From Pseudobacteriovorax antillogorgiicola (GTDB taxonomy: Bacteria > Bdellovibrionota_B > Oligoflexia > Oligoflexales > RGVZ01), in the NCBI GenBank assembly GCA_945865565.1, contig CAMBEK010000004.1, positions 88,714 through 152,713 of the forward strand: a stretch of DNA of 64,000 nucleotides, in the 5' to 3' direction. Within the stretch, counting starts at the first letter, position 1. Each line of letters opens with the position of its first letter. The position numbers and the translations under genes were made by a program. The notes under the pieces are model-generated. The model was given only the letters and a program-made list of their open reading frames with translations. It ran no database searches and had not been told where the DNA came from. Shown in pieces: positions 16,650 through 26,680 of the stretch.

Positions 16650-16738
16650 GTCCTTGCCGGCCCCGCCTTCCCGGGGGCATAACCTAGGCTCGCTAAATCG
16701 CCGTAGAACTGTCTTTTTTGGTCAAGGAGATTCGAGCC

Positions 16739-18853
16739 GTGAATGCTGTCTTTGTAATTTATGCCTGCGCCCTACTGGCAATGATCGCCGCAGTGGTTTA
16801 TGCCATGCGGGTTCGCGCCGTGTCTCTCGACGCAGGTGGAACCCCCAAGGAAGTCGCAAGATTCAAAGAAATCGCAGACGCAATTGCGGAAGGTGCGATG
16901 GCTTTCCTGGCCCAGGAATACTTGTACGTTGGATTGTTTAGCCTGGTCTTTACGGGCGTCATATATTTGGCACTCGACAACCCTGCCACCACCGACATCA
17001 ATGAAGGCGCCTACAGCGCAGCCGCATTCGTAATCGGTGCCGCAATTTCAAGCCTGTGCGCTTTTCTCGGAATGAAGATCGCGACGATCGGCAACGTCCG
17101 GACCACCGTCATGGCCCGCAAAAGCATCAGTGCTGCATTCAAAGTCGCCTTTGAGTCCGGAGCCGTCATGGGTTTCGGGCTTGTCGGCCTTGCCGTCTTC
17201 GGACTCCTGACCCTTACCCTCGTTTACACTCGCATGATTGGCAATATTCACCTGACGATGGAAATGGTTGCTGGGTTCGGGCTTGGTGGTTCGACTGTTG
17301 CCCTGTTTGGACGAGTCGGCGGTGGAATTTATACCAAGGCCGCCGACGTGGGCGCGGACCTTGTCGGAAAACTGGAGCAAGGCATTCCGGAAGATGACCC
17401 GCGCAATCCGGCAGTCATCGCAGACAACGTCGGTGACAACGTCGGTGACATTGCTGGCATGGGAGCCGACCTGTTTGGCTCATGCGCTGAGGCCACCTGC
17501 GCAGCCCTGGTTATCGGAGCCACTGCGGCAGGCATCGCTGAAAACGAAACCGCACGCCTCTATCCGATCCTGTTAACGGCTATCGGTATTCCGGTTTGTT
17601 TGATCACGGCACTCTTTGCAAAAATGAAGCCTGATGCGACCTCGGCGGAGCCAGTCTTGAAGCGTCAGCTTTTGCTTTCCACCATCCTCATGACGCTGGC
17701 TATCATTGTCGTGACAAATGTTGCCATGATCGACAGCTTCACCCTTGGAACGATGACGATAACCAGAAACGACGTACTGACGTCGGTGCTCGCTGGTCTT
17801 TGGTCTGGACTGCTCATTGGTTACGTCACAGAATATTACACCTCGCACGCCTACGCGCCTGTGCGCATGGTGGCAGATGCGTCGAAAACCGGCGCCGCAA
17901 CCAACATCATTTATGGACTGAGCCTTGGCTACAAGTCCACTGTGGTTCCGGTCCTCGCCCTGGCGGCCACGACCTACATCTCCTGGACTCTAGCCGGCAT
18001 GTACGGGATCGCCCTTGCTGCCATCGGTATGATCTCGACAATCGCCATAGGCCTTACCATTGATGCCTACGGCCCAGTCAGCGACAACGCTGGTGGAATT
18101 GCTGAAATGGCGGAACTTGGACCTGAAATTCGCCGTCGCACGGACATGCTTGATGCCGCTGGCAACACCACCGCAGCCATCGGCAAAGGGTTTGCCATCG
18201 GTTCTGCCGTATTAACGGCCCTCGCGCTGTTTGCAGCGTTTCTGACCAGATCAGGCGTCGAAACCTTGAACCTGCTTTCACCAAAAGTTTTCGCCGGGGT
18301 TCTGGTCGGTGGCGTCTTGCCGTTCTTGTTCACAGCCCAGACCATGCTCGCTGTTGGCAAGGCCGCATTCGCAATGATTGAAGAAGTTCGCCGTCAGTTT
18401 CGGACCATACCCGGATTGCTCGAAGGAACAGCCCGTCCTGACTACAAAACCTGCGTGGCCATTTCCACCAAAGGCGCACTTCGCGAAATGTTGGCACCAG
18501 CCGCCCTTGTGATCGCGTCTCCTCTGGTCGTTGGAATTCTTTTTGGCATCGAGTCCCTGGCTGGCCTTCTTGCTGGCTCACTGGTTTGTGGCGTGATGAT
18601 GGCATTGTCTGCCTCAAACTCTGGTGGTGGCTGGGACAACGCGAAGAAATATATTGAAAGCGGTGTTCATGGCGGAAAAGGCAGCGATGCCCATAAGGCG
18701 GCTGTCGTCGGTGATACCGTCGGCGATCCATTCAAGGATACGTCTGGCCCGTCACTGAACATCCTGATGAAGCTCATGGCTATTTTGAGCCTGGTTTTCG
18801 CACCATTCATCAAGTCAGCCCATGACGTGGTCGCTGCCTGGTTCGGAATGTAA
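16739..18853 (+). CDS. hppA: Membrane-bound ion-pumping pyrophosphatase
   Basis: 704 residues from the GTG at 16739, with AAGGAG nine bases upstream; a TTG seven codons earlier is less likely. About 15-16 membrane helices. The pyrophosphate site is intact: [13 protein letters not shown] with [20 protein letters not shown], and a second acidic motif, [17 protein letters not shown], near the C-terminus. The [10 protein letters not shown] segment has Ala and Gly at the two positions that are Lys and Thr in K+-independent enzymes, so a K+-dependent type is predicted. It couples PPi hydrolysis to H+ or Na+ export; the ion cannot be decided here. It is convergent with the next gene, only seven bases away. 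Confidence 0.96.
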   Translation: MNAVFVIYACALLAMIAAVVYAMRVRAVSLDAGGTPKEVARFKEIADAIAEGAMAFLAQEYLYVGLFSLVFTGVIYLALDNPATTDINEGAYSAAAFVIGAAISSLCAFLGMKIATIGNVRTTVMARKSISAAFKVAFESGAVMGFGLVGLAVFGLLTLTLVYTRMIGNIHLTMEMVAGFGLGGSTVALFGRVGGGIYTKAADVGADLVGKLEQGIPEDDPRNPAVIADNVGDNVGDIAGMGADLFGSCAEATCAALVIGATAAGIAENETARLYPILLTAIGIPVCLITALFAKMKPDATSAEPVLKRQLLLSTILMTLAIIVVTNVAMIDSFTLGTMTITRNDVLTSVLAGLWSGLLIGYVTEYYTSHAYAPVRMVADASKTGAATNIIYGLSLGYKSTVVPVLALAATTYISWTLAGMYGIALAAIGMISTIAIGLTIDAYGPVSDNAGGIAEMAELGPEIRRRTDMLDAAGNTTAAIGKGFAIGSAVLTALALFAAFLTRSGVETLNLLSPKVFAGVLVGGVLPFLFTAQTMLAVGKAAFAMIEEVRRQFRTIPGLLEGTARPDYKTCVAISTKGALREMLAPAALVIASPLVVGILFGIESLAGLLAGSLVCGVMMALSASNSGGGWDNAKKYIESGVHGGKGSDAHKAAVVGDTVGDPFKDTSGPSLNILMKLMAILSLVFAPFIKSAHDVVAAWFGM

Positions 18854-18860
18854 CCTGTCG

Positions 18861-19880
18861 CTATGAGTCTTGGTTGAGGGCTTTTTCGATTCGTGACTTG
18901 ATCGACTTGTGAACATTGAGTCCCGCAAGAACCTGGTCCCTGTAATGAGGGTCCAGGTTTCTTAATATCTCCAAAACCTCCTTTATCCCCATTTGGGCCA
19001 TCGTCGCACGAATGCGCTCCACCTGAGGATCGATCCGGTTGGACTCCACCTCGCGATATCCTGAATTAAACAAGGGGGGTTCACCGGGTGCCGGTAACGC
19101 GGTCCGAACCCGCTGAGGCGGGTACTGGCGATAGCGCATATGTGCTTGTTGCCTCCTGCGTAGAATACGCAAGGGCGCCAGCGCAATCATCACGAGCAGG
19201 ACAAAGGCGATGGCAGCACCAGCTCCAGCCACCATAGAAAATTCTGCAGTCCCCATCCTGCCCATCATCCCAGTGATCTCACCCCAGAATGGTGCCACGA
19301 TGGCTTTGATGCCTTCGAGATCGACCCTGCCGCCAAATATTTGAATCAAGGCTTTTGGTGGTTTTTGAGCTGCAATCAAAGCCGATGTTGCGGTCTCACC
19401 AGTCCAAGGCGGATGAATGCGCCGGACCCGAAAATCGAAAAGAGGTGCTGAAGTGACTGCGGGACCTGGCTCCGGTCCAAAAATGACGAAATAGCCCAGC
19501 TCTTCAAAATGCTTTCTGAAATTTGCCCGGAAATCGATGATCATGCCGTCTGGATAGGACTCTGGAATGTAGGCAGTCATCAGGATCCGCTCTAATTCCT
19601 GAGTCCCGCCAGCACCTTCCTTCAAAAAAACCTCGGAGCGAAAACCAATATCAAGGGGCGACGTCTTCTCGCCCAACTGGATGAAATAGGCACGAGCGAT
19701 GCCATTGGCTTCGCCTTCAATCTCACCCTGAATCGACTGCACCAGTCCTGGCGACTGATTTGTGTCAGCACTTGTTTCGGGACTTGTTTCGGCGGGAGCC
19801 TTGGCCATTGCCACGGATGCTACTGACAACCATAGTCCGGCGCCCAGTCCGTACATCAAATGATTGAGCTTCAGCATCAT
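18861..19880 (-). CDS. Exported single-pass membrane protein, unknown function
   Basis: 339 residues with tandem ATG starts after GGGGAGGGG. The N-terminus ([20 protein letters not shown]) is a signal peptide cleaved near VAMAKA. A periplasmic region of ~200 residues follows, then one hydrophobic segment ([20 protein letters not shown], ~227-248) and a basic stop-transfer (RILRRRQQ). The cytoplasmic tail of ~90 residues is helical. Its end ([20 protein letters not shown]) is loosely reminiscent of FliG middle-domain helices, too weak to name. A role linking the envelope to the cytosol is plausible from topology only. Confidence 0.6.
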   Translation of the reverse strand: MMLKLNHLMYGLGAGLWLSVASVAMAKAPAETSPETSADTNQSPGLVQSIQGEIEGEANGIARAYFIQLGEKTSPLDIGFRSEVFLKEGAGGTQELERILMTAYIPESYPDGMIIDFRANFRKHFEELGYFVIFGPEPGPAVTSAPLFDFRVRRIHPPWTGETATSALIAAQKPPKALIQIFGGRVDLEGIKAIVAPFWGEITGMMGRMGTAEFSMVAGAGAAIAFVLLVMIALAPLRILRRRQQAHMRYRQYPPQRVRTALPAPGEPPLFNSGYREVESNRIDPQVERIRATMAQMGIKEVLEILRNLDPHYRDQVLAGLNVHKSIKSRIEKALNQDS

Positions 19881-19917
19881 CGTTCCCCTCCCCTTTCAAA
19901 CATCAATACACGTCGCT

Positions 19918-21204
19918 TCAGTTGAGTCCACCGAAGTGAGCCAGATATGCGAGCCCCAACTTGCCAAAGGCAGCCGTCTGGGAAAACGCATTCGCATTGA
20001 CCGTCGTGTCGTTTGCAGTGTGGATGTGAGGATTGTGATCCTGCGGATGCTCAAACGGAAACGCTGCTGCATAGCCGCGACGCTTCCACGAGGCATGATC
20101 ACTCGATCCAGCCGTCAGTGAACCCTTGGCCCATGCGACTTTTGCATACTTGTCGACCAGTTTGGCGAGCAGGTTGTTGAAACCGTCATCCGTATTCTCC
20201 TGAACAAACCAAATCTTGTCTGGTGTTCCGGGCTCCTTGTAGAGATTCATATCCTGCTGAACCATCGCGATGACGCGCTTGTTGGCGACCTTGTAGTCGT
20301 TTGAAATGTGAAGGCTGCCCACCAGACCGATTTCTTCGGCGGCATAACCGTGAATTTCAATCGTCCGGTCAAATTTTGCACCGTTGGCCATGAGAACGCG
20401 GAAAATTTCCAGATTTGTTGCCGTCCCGCTGGCGTTATCGTCAGAACCCGGAGACCTTTCCTTCGTACCATCTTCCCAGTTTACGCTGTCAATGTGGCTA
20501 CCCAGGATCAAAATGTCGTCTGGATTTTTGGTCCCGCGAATTCTGACAATGACACTGGATTGGCGCGAATTCATTGCCGTGTGATCGTACTTTGAAATTT
20601 CAACGTCACTGCGTCCGGCAGAGAGATCCCGATATTTTCCCGCCAACCAATCCGAAATACTTACCCCGGTGGGGGTCGTGTGATAGCGGGTGGTAATCTT
20701 ACTCATTTCATCGATCGTGGATTTGATGGCATTGGCATCAATCGCGCCGGTCATGGCAGTCACCGCAGCAATTTCACTATCGACCGGGCGCAGAGGCACG
20801 GGCGTCGCGATGGTTTCCAAATTCACCGTCGCGTTGCTGAGGCGGGCCAGGACCCCACAAGCCATACCGGACGCATGTAGTTCCGCAGACAAATGTTCTG
20901 CCGCAGAATCATCAAGCTGCATCACAGCAAACTTGCCCGGGACGTAGTCACTCATCAACCCACTGCCACGGACAAAAGAAGGTAAATCCTTCCACTTGGA
21001 CGTATTCACCACATACCAACCAGTCCCCGGAACTTCTTTCACGACCGGCTGCTGTTTGACCACGGCATGGGTGGCTTCGAGATGGACCACCCGGTCTTTA
21101 ATCTCTCGCATAATCTGGGTCGATTCGGTGCCTTGCCCCAAGTCCACGATGGCAAAGGGAAGGGACAATATAGCGGGAAGAAGTCGAATTCGGTTGATTG
21201 ACAT
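19918..21204 (-). CDS. Secreted M28-family zinc aminopeptidase
   Basis: 428 residues from the ATG at 21204, chosen for its GGAGG eight bases upstream and the signal peptide it begins (INRIRLLPAILSLPFAIVD). A propeptide-like region precedes the catalytic domain. Zinc ligands and catalytic residues are readable: LGSHIDSVN, GSDDNASG, HGYAAEEIGLVGS, MVQQDM and SSDHASWKRRG. This is the pattern of bacterial leucyl aminopeptidases. It would trim N-terminal residues from peptides in the periplasm or outside the cell. The gene stands alone, with 38 bases to the next start. Confidence 0.9.
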   Translation of the reverse strand: MSINRIRLLPAILSLPFAIVDLGQGTESTQIMREIKDRVVHLEATHAVVKQQPVVKEVPGTGWYVVNTSKWKDLPSFVRGSGLMSDYVPGKFAVMQLDDSAAEHLSAELHASGMACGVLARLSNATVNLETIATPVPLRPVDSEIAAVTAMTGAIDANAIKSTIDEMSKITTRYHTTPTGVSISDWLAGKYRDLSAGRSDVEISKYDHTAMNSRQSSVIVRIRGTKNPDDILILGSHIDSVNWEDGTKERSPGSDDNASGTATNLEIFRVLMANGAKFDRTIEIHGYAAEEIGLVGSLHISNDYKVANKRVIAMVQQDMNLYKEPGTPDKIWFVQENTDDGFNNLLAKLVDKYAKVAWAKGSLTAGSSDHASWKRRGYAAAFPFEHPQDHNPHIHTANDTTVNANAFSQTAAFGKLGLAYLAHFGGLN

Positions 21205-21365
21205 AGTTGGGACCTCCGCGGAACGACCTGTGGCGGTCTGGATGGTAACATCCAGACCTTGGCCAGACCCTGGCCAGACTCTAGGACGATATCTTTTCAA
21301 AATATCTTACCACAAAATCGATCGCGGCTGTCGCCTGACGGGCATTAGCGAGCTTTTAAAAAGCT

Positions 21366-22205
21366 CTAGCGAGCCTTTGAAAACGAGAACTGCATGACGT
21401 CAATTGTGCTGTCCTTGACTTCACCAAAAACAACAATCATTGCTTTTGGCGCCTTTTCAAATTCAACGGCAAATTCAATCTGGGCTTTGTTGCCTTTGCT
21501 GCGGGAATTTTTGATCGTGCTCTTTTTAAAAGATCCGAGGCCCTGCGCCTCGCCAATTTTTTTCAAAAGTTTGTCCACGGGCGCCTGAGAGAGCTTGCGA
21601 AGTTCGTCTTCACTCATCTCCTTTATTTTTTCCAAGGCCACCGTCTTGAAGTCACCGATAATCTCGACTTTTTCCATTTTCACAGTCTTTTCCGGGCGGT
21701 CATTGACTGTCTTGACCTTGGAAATGGCGATGACATTTTCAAGGCCCTTGGTAACTTCACCAAACACGGTGTGACGGCCATCCAGGTGAGGGGTTGCCTT
21801 CACCGTGATGAAGAACTGCGAACCGTTGGTGTCCGGTCCAGAATTGGCCATGGACAAAATTCCAGCCTTGTCGTGCTTCAATTCCGGAACGATCTCATCC
21901 GCAAAGTTATAGCCGGGGCCGCCGGTGCCATCGCCCTTGGGGTCACCGGTCTGCAGCATGAAATCTGGAATCACGCGGTGAAAAATAATGCCGTTGTAAA
22001 AGCCCTTGCGCGCCAGCTCGACGAAATTTGAAACGGTTTTTGGAGCCTTAGACGCAAACAACCGCGCCTCAATCACACCCATGTTGGTGGTGATGCGCAC
22101 GGTCGGGTCAGCTGCCTGGGCATTGGCAGCGGCCAACAGACCAAAGGCCAACAAAGCAGAACGTGGGACCGACGCGAAAATCTGGGAAGCAAACTGAAAC
22201 AACAT
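21366..22205 (-). CDS. Periplasmic cyclophilin-type peptidyl-prolyl isomerase
   Basis: 279 residues from the ATG at 22205, with GAGGAGG upstream; the longer frame has no such site. Signal peptide [14 protein letters not shown]. The cyclophilin domain (~33-190) is well conserved: [20 protein letters not shown] holds the catalytic Arg and Phe, followed by [20 protein letters not shown] and [11 protein letters not shown]. The C-terminal ~90 residues ([19 protein letters not shown]) are an added Lys-rich helical extension not found in standard PpiA. It probably assists folding of exported proteins. What the extension does is unknown. Confidence 0.93.
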   Translation of the reverse strand: MLFQFASQIFASVPRSALLAFGLLAAANAQAADPTVRITTNMGVIEARLFASKAPKTVSNFVELARKGFYNGIIFHRVIPDFMLQTGDPKGDGTGGPGYNFADEIVPELKHDKAGILSMANSGPDTNGSQFFITVKATPHLDGRHTVFGEVTKGLENVIAISKVKTVNDRPEKTVKMEKVEIIGDFKTVALEKIKEMSEDELRKLSQAPVDKLLKKIGEAQGLGSFKKSTIKNSRSKGNKAQIEFAVEFEKAPKAMIVVFGEVKDSTIDVMQFSFSKAR

Positions 22206-22243
22206 AAAAACCTCCTCAAAGACAAATGCGTTAGACAAATTTT

Positions 22244-23512
22244 TTACTCAGCCCCCCGATGATGGCGCCGCAACAGGCCAACGGCAGGAATCACCAGGGC
22301 AAGCCAGACAAACACTGCACCAAGAGCCAGCGCTGCATAGCGACCGGCGGTGAACACTACCCCTTGGGCAACCGCCGCAGTCACCGCAAGAGACGCGCCA
22401 CCTTTGCCAAAACGATAACCGAAAACATCAATCAATTCCTTCGACCGGTAGCGTGCATCGAAACTTAGCGGAATGTAAAGGATCTCCTTCGCAGCCCGGA
22501 ACAGGGAATAGTCGATCGCCTTGAAGGTCATGAAGGCTGCCCCAGTGCTGACCAGCGATGGCTCCAAGACTGCCCACGTGCAAGTCGCAATTTGGACCGT
22601 GGGAATAGCCAGATTGATCCAATCGTAGCGCAACCAAGACAGCAAAATCGGTGCTGCAATGAATTGCAGAACCAGGGCAACCATGTTCAATCTGGCAAAA
22701 AAGCCTCCCAGATAAGCTGTACGGGCGTCAGTCTCCGGGATGGCGTCCGCCAAAGCACCTTGAAAGGCAAAGTCCGTCATGGCGGCCACGACCTGCGTAG
22801 TCAAAACAATAGTCAAAATCCAGGCCAGAATGGGCTCCCGCCGCATCAAAGACAGGCCGACCACATCCCGCCAATTTGACTTGCCCTTGTGTCCGATCGA
22901 TTGCGGATGAGTGGCTTGGCCACGAGGATTGCCGCCGATATTGAAGGCCCAGACCGAAAAGATCGCAGCAGGGATGCAGGCCACTGCGGCAAATAACAAC
23001 AGACTTTCGGTCCCAAGCTGACCAACGAAGGCCGCAGTGGTCATTCCACCGGCAATGGCACCGAGGGATGAAATGCCACAAATCGGTCCATTTAACTTGC
23101 GGGCATGCTCCGCCGAAACCTTACTGTTAATGTAGGACCAGTACTGTTCGATGATCAGTACGACATACGCTTCCCGCAAAACATAAAGCATGGCCGAAGC
23201 TAATTTGAAACCTGCCTTGTGCATGACAAAGCCGGCCGCGATCAGTGCGCCGGATCCAATGGTGGTAGCAACCAAGGTCCATTTGGCTCCAAAACGCCCC
23301 AGCAAAATTCCATAGACAAAAAGAAAAGCAATCACTGCCACCGGCATGAACAACGTCGCAACGGGAACAGCGTCTTTGCCATAGGCCGTGATGAACAGGG
23401 ATGTGGAGGAACTCCGCATGAATTCGTAGCCGGCTAGCAGAAAAAAAGACGACAACGCCATGCACAGCGACGCCCGGATACCGGATTGTGAGAGGTCAAG
23501 ATAGCGCTTCAT
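22244..23512 (-). CDS. MFS-type transporter related to NTP/NDP translocases
   Basis: 422 residues, about 12 hydrophobic helices, starting with ATG after GGAG. The N-terminal region [20 protein letters not shown] and the following [20 protein letters not shown] resemble the Npt/Tlc (ADP-ATP exchange) branch of the major facilitator superfamily rather than drug or sugar carriers. Standard MFS loop motifs are not obvious. Substrate not assigned. True Tlc proteins are found in intracellular bacteria, but related proteins of unknown substrate occur widely in free-living ones. It is divergent from hsp20 and follows the cyclophilin gene upstream on the same strand. Confidence 0.7.
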   Translation of the reverse strand: MKRYLDLSQSGIRASLCMALSSFFLLAGYEFMRSSSTSLFITAYGKDAVPVATLFMPVAVIAFLFVYGILLGRFGAKWTLVATTIGSGALIAAGFVMHKAGFKLASAMLYVLREAYVVLIIEQYWSYINSKVSAEHARKLNGPICGISSLGAIAGGMTTAAFVGQLGTESLLLFAAVACIPAAIFSVWAFNIGGNPRGQATHPQSIGHKGKSNWRDVVGLSLMRREPILAWILTIVLTTQVVAAMTDFAFQGALADAIPETDARTAYLGGFFARLNMVALVLQFIAAPILLSWLRYDWINLAIPTVQIATCTWAVLEPSLVSTGAAFMTFKAIDYSLFRAAKEILYIPLSFDARYRSKELIDVFGYRFGKGGASLAVTAAVAQGVVFTAGRYAALALGAVFVWLALVIPAVGLLRRHHRGAE

Positions 23513-23581
23513 CAGACTGGGCTCCGCATTGGTTTATGGCAACATTATTGCTTATATGACTAAAAAGAAGGAGGAATTCTT

Positions 23582-24022
23582 ATGAGAAGCTTAATCCCCT
23601 GGCGTGGCACCAATGCTGTAGACCGTATTTTTTCAGATTTCATGGATGACCTGGCTGTCACTGGGCGGCCGCTACTTCGACCTGATGCTGATTTTTCACC
23701 GCGAGTTGACGTCCGCGACCTGAAGAAAGAGATTGAAGTAACGGCAGAACTGCCCGGTCTTGAAGAAAAAGATATTCATGTTGTTTTGAACGACGACCGG
23801 CTGACGATAAAGGGAGAGAAGAAAGTAGAAAAAGAAGGCGGCGATTCGGAACGTTATTATGTGGAGCGTTCATACGGGTCGTTCACCAGGAGCATCCCGC
23901 TGCCCGCCTCGGTTCTGCCGGACAAATGCGAAGCGATCTTTAAAAATGGCGTTTTAAAAGTAACGCTGCAGAAGTCCAAGGAAGCCTTGACCAGCGGACG
24001 TGAGATCCCGATTCGTCACTGA
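23582..24022 (+). CDS. Small heat-shock protein, Hsp20 family
   Basis: 146 residues, with AAGGAGG before the ATG. The alpha-crystallin domain spans ~40-130: PRVDVRDLKKEIEVTAELPG, then LTIKGEKKVEKE, YYVERSYGSFTRSIPLP and FKNGVLKVTLQK (the A-x-x-x-n-GvL signature). It acts as an ATP-independent holdase in the cytosol. No sigma-32 promoter consensus is obvious in the 69 bases separating it from the divergent transporter gene. The C-terminal IPI-like anchor is present as REIPIRH. Confidence 0.95.
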   Translation: MRSLIPWRGTNAVDRIFSDFMDDLAVTGRPLLRPDADFSPRVDVRDLKKEIEVTAELPGLEEKDIHVVLNDDRLTIKGEKKVEKEGGDSERYYVERSYGSFTRSIPLPASVLPDKCEAIFKNGVLKVTLQKSKEALTSGREIPIRH

Positions 24023-24043
24023 ATTTGAAAATCAGAGCGATCA

Positions 24044-24742
24044 CTACTGGCGGGGATGCTGTTTAAGCCAAAGATACCCCGCCACAACCGCCAAAATAAA
24101 AAGCAAAAGCCAGAAACTTCGCATTCCAACGCCCCGGCGCGTGGAGTCCAACTCATCCATTATCTCACCAAGATTTGTTACTGGCATTTGATGTTCCATC
24201 GCTGGCTCTGGATAGTCCGGAAGGCGTTCGATGGGTCCAGGCTGTCCAGCGGAACCAACCGGCACAGCGCCAGGAGGCAACCTGGTCAACAGGTGCTGCC
24301 ATGCGGACGCTAGTGCGGCATCAAACCTGTCGGCATCAAACCCGGTGATTTGTGCCGCAACCTGCGGCGAAAATTTATAGCGTTCGACGAGTAAAATGAC
24401 CTCGCGCAGCTCACCTGGAAGGTGCCGCATGATTTCATCCAGACGGACCAGCGCAAACTCAGCCTGACCAGGCACCAGCCGAGGATTCCGCAAGGCAGCC
24501 GTATCCGCATGCCAGGACTCCCGGGCAAGAACTCGTGCCTCACGAAACAAAAAAGCCCGGATGTCCTCGAATGCGCCCATCCGTCCACCACCCGACTCAA
24601 CCTCAACGAAGGCTGCGCACGCATCTTGGACAACTCCAGAGGCCTTCATGGCATCTCCCGTCATGCGCATGCAGTAATCAAAAAGGCCAGGGCGAAATTC
24701 CTTGAGACGAGCCATCAGGACTTGGGAATTACTGCGAAGCAT
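24044..24742 (-). CDS. ECF-sigma-like protein with a C-terminal membrane anchor
   Basis: About 232 residues. Region-2-like helices are visible (FRPGLFDYCMRMTGDAMKAS, then VVQDACAAFVEVE), followed by AFEDIRAFLFREARVLARES. A region-4-like part follows (LDEIMRHLPGELREVILLV and FSPQVAAQITGF), as in ECF sigma factors. Unusually, the protein ends with a linker and one transmembrane segment (SFWLLLFILAVVAGYLWL). The ATG at 24742 overlaps the end of the upstream DUF4105 gene; 24715 is the alternative start. With the sigma part inside, the tail would tether it to the inner membrane. Whether it binds RNA polymerase is unknown. Confidence 0.65.
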   Translation of the reverse strand: MLRSNSQVLMARLKEFRPGLFDYCMRMTGDAMKASGVVQDACAAFVEVESGGGRMGAFEDIRAFLFREARVLARESWHADTAALRNPRLVPGQAEFALVRLDEIMRHLPGELREVILLVERYKFSPQVAAQITGFDADRFDAALASAWQHLLTRLPPGAVPVGSAGQPGPIERLPDYPEPAMEHQMPVTNLGEIMDELDSTRRGVGMRSFWLLLFILAVVAGYLWLKQHPRQ

Positions 24743-26177
24743 CATCAACCTGCGCCGGTTCGAGTGGATTGCCTCGCTTGAACACAAAGTCCATCATACC
24801 GAACCACGACGCTGCATAGATGAATCCGCCCAATATCCCCATATTGTAGAGGACGCGGTCAACGTCTTGCCCAATAAAATTCAATTTGCGGAGGGCAATC
24901 ATCGTCACCAGCGCCATGACGTGGAGGCCGCTGTAAAACCGCACGCTGTTGCTCAAAATAGGCCGGTGCTTGATGCTGCCGTGCAAGGCATTCCAGATCG
25001 ATTTCCAGCCGACAATAAAAAACAGAAAATCCGTAGGCCAGAACAACCAAAGATTCGCATTGTGATGCAAATCGGTATGAGAGGAAAGCATCCACGACGC
25101 AACTTGAATCGCGCCCAATGAACCGGACAGCAATGCCCAACCACAAAGGCCAAGGCCAAGGCATCCTTGGGCAAGATGAACCAGAAACCTGTGGCTGGCA
25201 TCAAGCGTCGCCCATGCGACCCGCCCAGTCCATTGCTCCGGATGGCTCCGGGCCAACGTACGACGGATGCCGCCGACACCAACCATCGCTGCAAAGAAAA
25301 AAAACACCGGTATACCGAACAACATTTGAGCCAACACAAAACTATTGCGATCGCCACTGGCAGCATCTGGCAATTTGACCAGTTGCACGGTGTCGCCAAG
25401 GAGCATCCTGCCGCCAGCGTCCGGCCGTCCGTTGTCGTCCAAGGCGGGCAGGTTCAGGAGGCCTTCACGCAATTTCGGTGGAAAAAACATTTCGTCCCAC
25501 CGGGATATCTTCCGGTCAACGTCGCCGTTCATCAAGACCTCAAGCCCCAACCCCACGACCGGATTGTCATTCAAATATTCACGCACGTACCAGCGCCATG
25601 ATTTGCCGCTAGGCTCACCGCCATACTTTGCCTTGATTGCACCGCCGACAGCCTCATCCAAGTAATCTCGCGGCTTTGTCGCGCAGTTGTTCGTAAAATA
25701 CTGATACGGATAGCGGACATTTTCTGGACGCATGTTCCAGGAAATGCGATCCAGCAGGATTTTCTTTTGCGCGGGGGTCAAGTTCAGGCGTTCCTGCCAA
25801 AGCGGCCGCATCTCGTAATCTTTATAGTGTTCGATGGTCCTTTCGTACCCCTGGACCCCGACACGGTAAAGCAACACACCCTTGAAAAACTTCCAGGCAA
25901 ATGCCGGATCCGCGAAATCGAACATCCCCCAGTTATAAACCGCGTCTTGTCCTTTTTTAGGATCAACAACCCGAATCATTGTGTGACCAAAACGGGCATA
26001 GATCTGATCGCCGATGCCAACGGTCATCAAATAGATTTGGACGGAGTCGTCTGCATCGGCCACAAAACTTGATCCAAAATCAGGTGCCGCATGCAAAGGA
26101 GCCGGGGAAAAAACCAACGCCGCAACGGTGATTGCCAGCGAAGAGATCATCAAGTTCAGAGATGTAAAAAAGTTCAT
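24729..26177 (-). CDS. DUF4105 (Lnb N-terminal domain) membrane protein
   Basis: 482 residues. A signal peptide (LAITVAALVFSPAPLHAAPD) is followed by the DUF4105 domain, ~45-200: RFGHTMIRVVDP, YNWGMFDF, FKGVLLYRVG and TNNCATKPRDYLD. The paired His and Cys are the likely catalytic residues of this papain-like fold. Four or more C-terminal membrane helices follow. Members have been linked to lipoprotein lipid remodelling (Lnb), but the reaction here is not known. The ATG overlaps the stop of the thioesterase gene (ATGA). The gene overlaps the sigma-like gene at its other end, so all three are one operon. Confidence 0.82.
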   Translation of the reverse strand: MNFFTSLNLMISSLAITVAALVFSPAPLHAAPDFGSSFVADADDSVQIYLMTVGIGDQIYARFGHTMIRVVDPKKGQDAVYNWGMFDFADPAFAWKFFKGVLLYRVGVQGYERTIEHYKDYEMRPLWQERLNLTPAQKKILLDRISWNMRPENVRYPYQYFTNNCATKPRDYLDEAVGGAIKAKYGGEPSGKSWRWYVREYLNDNPVVGLGLEVLMNGDVDRKISRWDEMFFPPKLREGLLNLPALDDNGRPDAGGRMLLGDTVQLVKLPDAASGDRNSFVLAQMLFGIPVFFFFAAMVGVGGIRRTLARSHPEQWTGRVAWATLDASHRFLVHLAQGCLGLGLCGWALLSGSLGAIQVASWMLSSHTDLHHNANLWLFWPTDFLFFIVGWKSIWNALHGSIKHRPILSNSVRFYSGLHVMALVTMIALRKLNFIGQDVDRVLYNMGILGGFIYAASWFGMMDFVFKRGNPLEPAQVDDASQ

Positions 26178-26680
26178 GATTGGCCTTTTTTGCGCTCAAT
26201 CAAACGTTCCCGCAATTCAAGCCGCCCCTTGCGCCGGGCCTTGGCTGCCTCCGCGCGTTCGATCTCCTCGGGCGTTGTCGGCGTGATCTGGGGAATCGGT
26301 GTGGCACGCCCAAAACTATCCAGTGCAACAAACGTTAAATAGGCGCTGGCCGTATGAAATTTTTCCCCAGTCATAGGGTTTTCCGCAGTGACCCTGACGC
26401 CAATTTCGCAACTCGTGGTCGACGTAAAATTCACAGAAGATTTCAAGATTACGATCCAGCCAAGACGGATCGGTGAAATAAAGTGCATGGCATCGATGGA
26501 AGCCGTCACCACTGTCTTGGCGGCATGTCGCATCGCACAGGTGGCGGCAGCAATGTCGACCCACGACATCACCACCCCTCCAAAAACGGTGCCCAATGCG
26601 TTGGTGTGCTGGGGCAGAACAAGCTCGGTCATTTCAACCCAGCTGTCAGACGGTGATTTCGTCAGGGCCTTGTCCGCCAT
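26174..26680 (-). CDS. Hot-dog acyl-CoA thioesterase (YciA/BACH type)
   Basis: 168 residues from the ATG at 26680, chosen because AGGAG lies six bases upstream. The signature ALGTVFGGVVMSWVDIAAAT is the conserved hot-dog helix with its catalytic acid (Asp). MHFISPIRLGWIVILKSSV and FHTASAYLTFVALD complete the fold. It hydrolyses acyl-CoAs to free fatty acid and CoA in the cytosol. A Lys/Arg-rich C-terminal helix (~135-168) extends it. The start overlaps the end of the diguanylate cyclase gene and the stop overlaps the DUF4105 gene, so the three are translationally coupled. Confidence 0.92.
   Translation of the reverse strand: MADKALTKSPSDSWVEMTELVLPQHTNALGTVFGGVVMSWVDIAAATCAMRHAAKTVVTASIDAMHFISPIRLGWIVILKSSVNFTSTTSCEIGVRVTAENPMTGEKFHTASAYLTFVALDSFGRATPIPQITPTTPEEIERAEAAKARRKGRLELRERLIERKKGQS

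Noticed and set aside
16324-16680. Minus-strand frame rich in Phe and Leu that looks like a membrane protein
   Set aside because: It is the antisense of the lysine codons of the histone-like gene and runs through its terminator.
23513-23581. Heat-shock (sigma-32) promoter before hsp20
   Set aside because: No convincing CTTGAA ... CCCCAT pair was found in the 69 bases.
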